From positions 1-6,465 of the forward strand of contig CAKRLN010000125.1 in NCBI GenBank assembly GCA_934359535.1: DNA of 6,465 bases. Reading direction: 5' to 3'. The first letter of the stretch is position 1, and the number at the start of each line of letters is the position of its first letter. Made by a program: the position numbers and the translations under genes. Positions 5,796 to 6,465 of this stretch are shown here, in pieces. The notes under the pieces are model-generated. The model was not told the DNA's origin and searched no databases. It worked only from the letters and a program-made list of their open reading frames with translations. Origin of the DNA: an uncultured Lachnospiraceae bacterium. GTDB lineage: Bacteria; Bacillota; Clostridia; Lachnospirales; Lachnospiraceae.

Positions 5796-6043
5796 CTTTT
5801 CTGCATATTCTGCGGCCGCTTCCTTCAAAAACTGCCGCTAGCAGCTTAATAACCGATAACGCTGTCACACGTTCCGGACTACTAAAAAGCCGTCTTAACT
5901 GCTTCTTTCGTCCGAAAAGCTCCCGGAGGCACTTTCAGAAATCAGGAATCAAAGCTGCTTACAGCCGGTGACAGCCTCTCTCTGGGATTCCACCTGTTTC
6001 TTACTCTTTCCGTTCTCTGCCTTTTTCTTTTTTCTCTTACCAT

Positions 6044-6072
6044 AGTTTATGCAGAATTTGTTTTTTTGTCAA
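6044..6072 (-). promoter_or_regulatory. Sigma-A promoter for the T-box-cysE-cysS transcript
   Basis: On the minus strand a perfect -35 TTGACA (6072-6067) is separated by 17 nt, rich in A, from the -10 TAAACT (6049-6044, four of six matches to TATAAT). Transcription should begin near 6037, about 12 nt before the base of T-box stem I. It starts 25 nt after the stop codon of the upstream zinc-ribbon gene. Confidence 0.8.
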
Positions 6073-6097
6073 GGGGCAACTCAGGAAATGTCTGACA

Positions 6098-6322
6098 TCA
6101 TTCTCCCGGACTGCTTGAAATTACTTTTCCGCAGTTCCAAAGCTCTGCTGTGCGTCTCGCAGCCTCAAGTCTCTCATCCTCCGACTTGAAATCAATATTT
6201 ACGGAATGACATCCGCAGTCTAAACACATCACATAATAAGAGCTTCCGCACTCTTCTTCAAGCAGTGCGCCACCACCGCAGAGCGGACACTCATTTACTT
6301 CTACTAATTCGTCGATATTCAT
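6098..6322 (-). CDS. Small zinc-ribbon protein, Lar restriction-alleviation-like
   Basis: A 74-residue protein with a four-cysteine zinc ribbon: CPLC at 12-15 and CLDC at 33-36, separated by 17 residues, then an Ala/Glu-rich helix ending AELWN (59-63). This matches the pattern of the Lar-like family (CPFCGG, then a Y-V-C-x-x-CG element, then an E-A-x-x-AWN tail). The founding member, Rac prophage Lar, relieves type I restriction in E. coli, but most Firmicute and phage members have no demonstrated role, so I assign family only. Extra cysteines at 25, 38 and 64 are unusual. The ATG at 6322 has AAGGA at 6335-6331, 8 nt upstream, and is preferred over an in-frame TTG at 6325 (5 nt). It is not an operon partner of cysE, since the T-box promoter intervenes. 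It could be a prophage remnant, but no other phage gene is visible. Confidence 0.7.
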   Translation of the reverse strand: MNIDELVEVNECPLCGGGALLEEECGSSYYVMCLDCGCHSVNIDFKSEDERLEAARRTAELWNCGKVISSSPGE

Positions 6323-6357
6323 CAAACGTATCCTTTCTTCTATTCACTAATTTAAAC

Positions 6358-6372
6358 AATTGCGAAACTCTC
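6358..6372. repeat. Copy of dispersed motif AATTGCGAAACTCTC
   Basis: TTGCGAAACTCTC at 6360-6372 is identical to 4796-4808 in the cysE-cysS spacer, and its reverse complement GAGTTTCGCAATT equals 4827-4839. A related but diverged stretch (ATTGCGAAAG) occurs in the nested leader hairpin at 5612-5579. Thirteen identical bases twice in non-coding DNA of 6.5 kb is unlikely by chance and suggests a dispersed intergenic repeat family. Confidence 0.5.
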
Positions 6373-6377
6373 TTTTA

Positions 6378-6405
6378 TTCATATTTTCATTGTTCAAAGT
6401 GACAA
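6378..6405 (-). promoter_or_regulatory. Candidate promoter of the zinc-ribbon gene
   Basis: On the minus strand TTGTCA (6405-6400, five of six matches to TTGACA), a 16-nt spacer and TATGAA (6383-6378, four of six matches to TATAAT). The start of transcription would be near 6371, at the edge of the repeated GAGTTTCGCAATT motif, giving a leader of about 50 nt. Confidence 0.4.
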
Positions 6406-6416
6406 AAATCTTCGAA

Positions 6417-6460
6417 GACACGCTTTCGCTACGTGTCGCTCACAGCGGTACATAAGCGAC
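6417..6460 (-). other. Overlapping inverted repeats, possible terminator of an upstream gene
   Basis: On the minus strand GTCGCT (6460-6455) can pair with AGCGAC (6440-6435), and GACACG (6437-6432) can pair with CGTGTC (6422-6417). The two stems share three bases, so only one can form fully. A palindromic TCTTCGAAGA and a T5 run (6408-6404) follow. The T-run is 8 nt from the second stem, which is far for a classic intrinsic terminator. Confidence 0.4.
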
Positions 6461-6465
6461 CAAAA

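Larger units (their letters stand above)
5739..6037 (-). promoter_or_regulatory. T-box riboswitch, tRNA-Cys specific, controlling cysE-cysS
   Basis: A leader RNA that binds a specific uncharged tRNA and then prevents transcription termination. Stem I runs about 6025-5915, with AAAAGGC at its base pairing with GCTTTT, the AGAGAG and GGCTGTAAG elements distally, and GAAACAGG pairing with CCTGATTTC. The specifier loop has AGTAA on the 5' side and GAAAGTGCC on the 3' side, placing TGC (Cys) at 5931-5929. A stem II-like pairing (TCGGAC with GTCCGGA) and a short stem III-like hairpin (CTGC-TAGC-GGCAG) follow. The T-box motif AAGAGTGGAACCACG (5795-5781) carries TGGA, whose fourth base pairs with discriminator U73, the base found in bacterial tRNA-Cys. 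Codon, discriminator and downstream cysE/cysS all agree. Other triplets in the loop (AGT, GTG, GCC) fit the context less well. Confidence 0.93.
6323..6465. other. Right-edge intergenic region
   Basis: No gene is supported in these last 143 nt. They contain the leader of the zinc-ribbon gene, a candidate promoter, a copy of the TTGCGAAACTCTC motif and overlapping inverted repeats close to the edge. The gene upstream lies outside the window. Confidence 0.5.

Noticed and set aside
5812..5819. GCGGCCGC palindrome in the T-box leader
   Set aside because: It is a NotI recognition sequence lying between riboswitch helices; there is no sign of cloning vector or other artefact around it.
5732..5971. 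Plus-strand 79-codon frame in the cysE upstream region
   Set aside because: It lies across the antisense of the T-box riboswitch; the Arg/Ser-rich translation reflects RNA structure, not a protein.
1..6465. CRISPR array, tRNA/rRNA genes, insertion sequence or defence island
   Set aside because: I saw no regularly spaced repeats, no tRNA cloverleaf or rRNA sequence, and no transposase, integrase or toxin-antitoxin gene in any frame.

Overview
The window looks like ordinary chromosome from a low-to-moderate GC, spore-forming Firmicute, most likely a Lachnospiraceae-type Clostridium relative. I infer this from the sporulation sigma factor SigH, a MecA-type ClpC adaptor, a T-box riboswitch and a cysE-cysS-mrnC-rlmB-sigH gene order close to that of Bacillus subtilis. 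All supported genes lie on the minus strand, so transcription runs from the right end of the window to the left.

Layout in transcription order. 6465-6323 holds the end of an upstream intergenic region, with overlapping inverted repeats, a candidate promoter and one copy of a dispersed 13-bp motif. 6322-6098 encodes a 74-residue zinc-ribbon protein resembling the Lar restriction-alleviation family. 6072-5521 is a long non-coding leader: a good sigma-A promoter, a complete T-box riboswitch with a UGC (Cys) specifier, a mutually exclusive antiterminator and terminator, and then about 200 nt with three further hairpins before cysE. Next come cysE (serine acetyltransferase), an intergenic spacer with nested direct and inverted repeats, cysS (cysteinyl-tRNA synthetase), mrnC (Mini-RNase III), rlmB (23S rRNA 2'-O-methyltransferase family), sigH and mecA. 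After a 125-nt spacer comes the 5' part of a gene for a GGDEF-EAL protein with a degenerate GGDEF site, cut by the left window edge.

How the genes work together. The T-box senses uncharged tRNA-Cys, so a cysteine shortage should raise both cysteine synthesis (CysE) and tRNA-Cys charging (CysS). mrnC overlaps cysS by one base, and rlmB follows after 18 nt; these two act on ribosomal RNA. sigH and mecA are 10 nt apart, with the sigH stop codon inside the mecA ribosome binding site, which suggests coupled translation of a stationary-phase/sporulation sigma factor and a ClpCP adaptor. Compared with B. subtilis, the rae1 (yacP) gene usually found between rlmB and sigH is absent, and mecA follows sigH directly.

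I found no convincing new multi-gene system. The parts worth a second look are the cysteine T-box with its long structured post-terminator leader, the repeat unit between cysE and cysS, and the repeats at the right edge.
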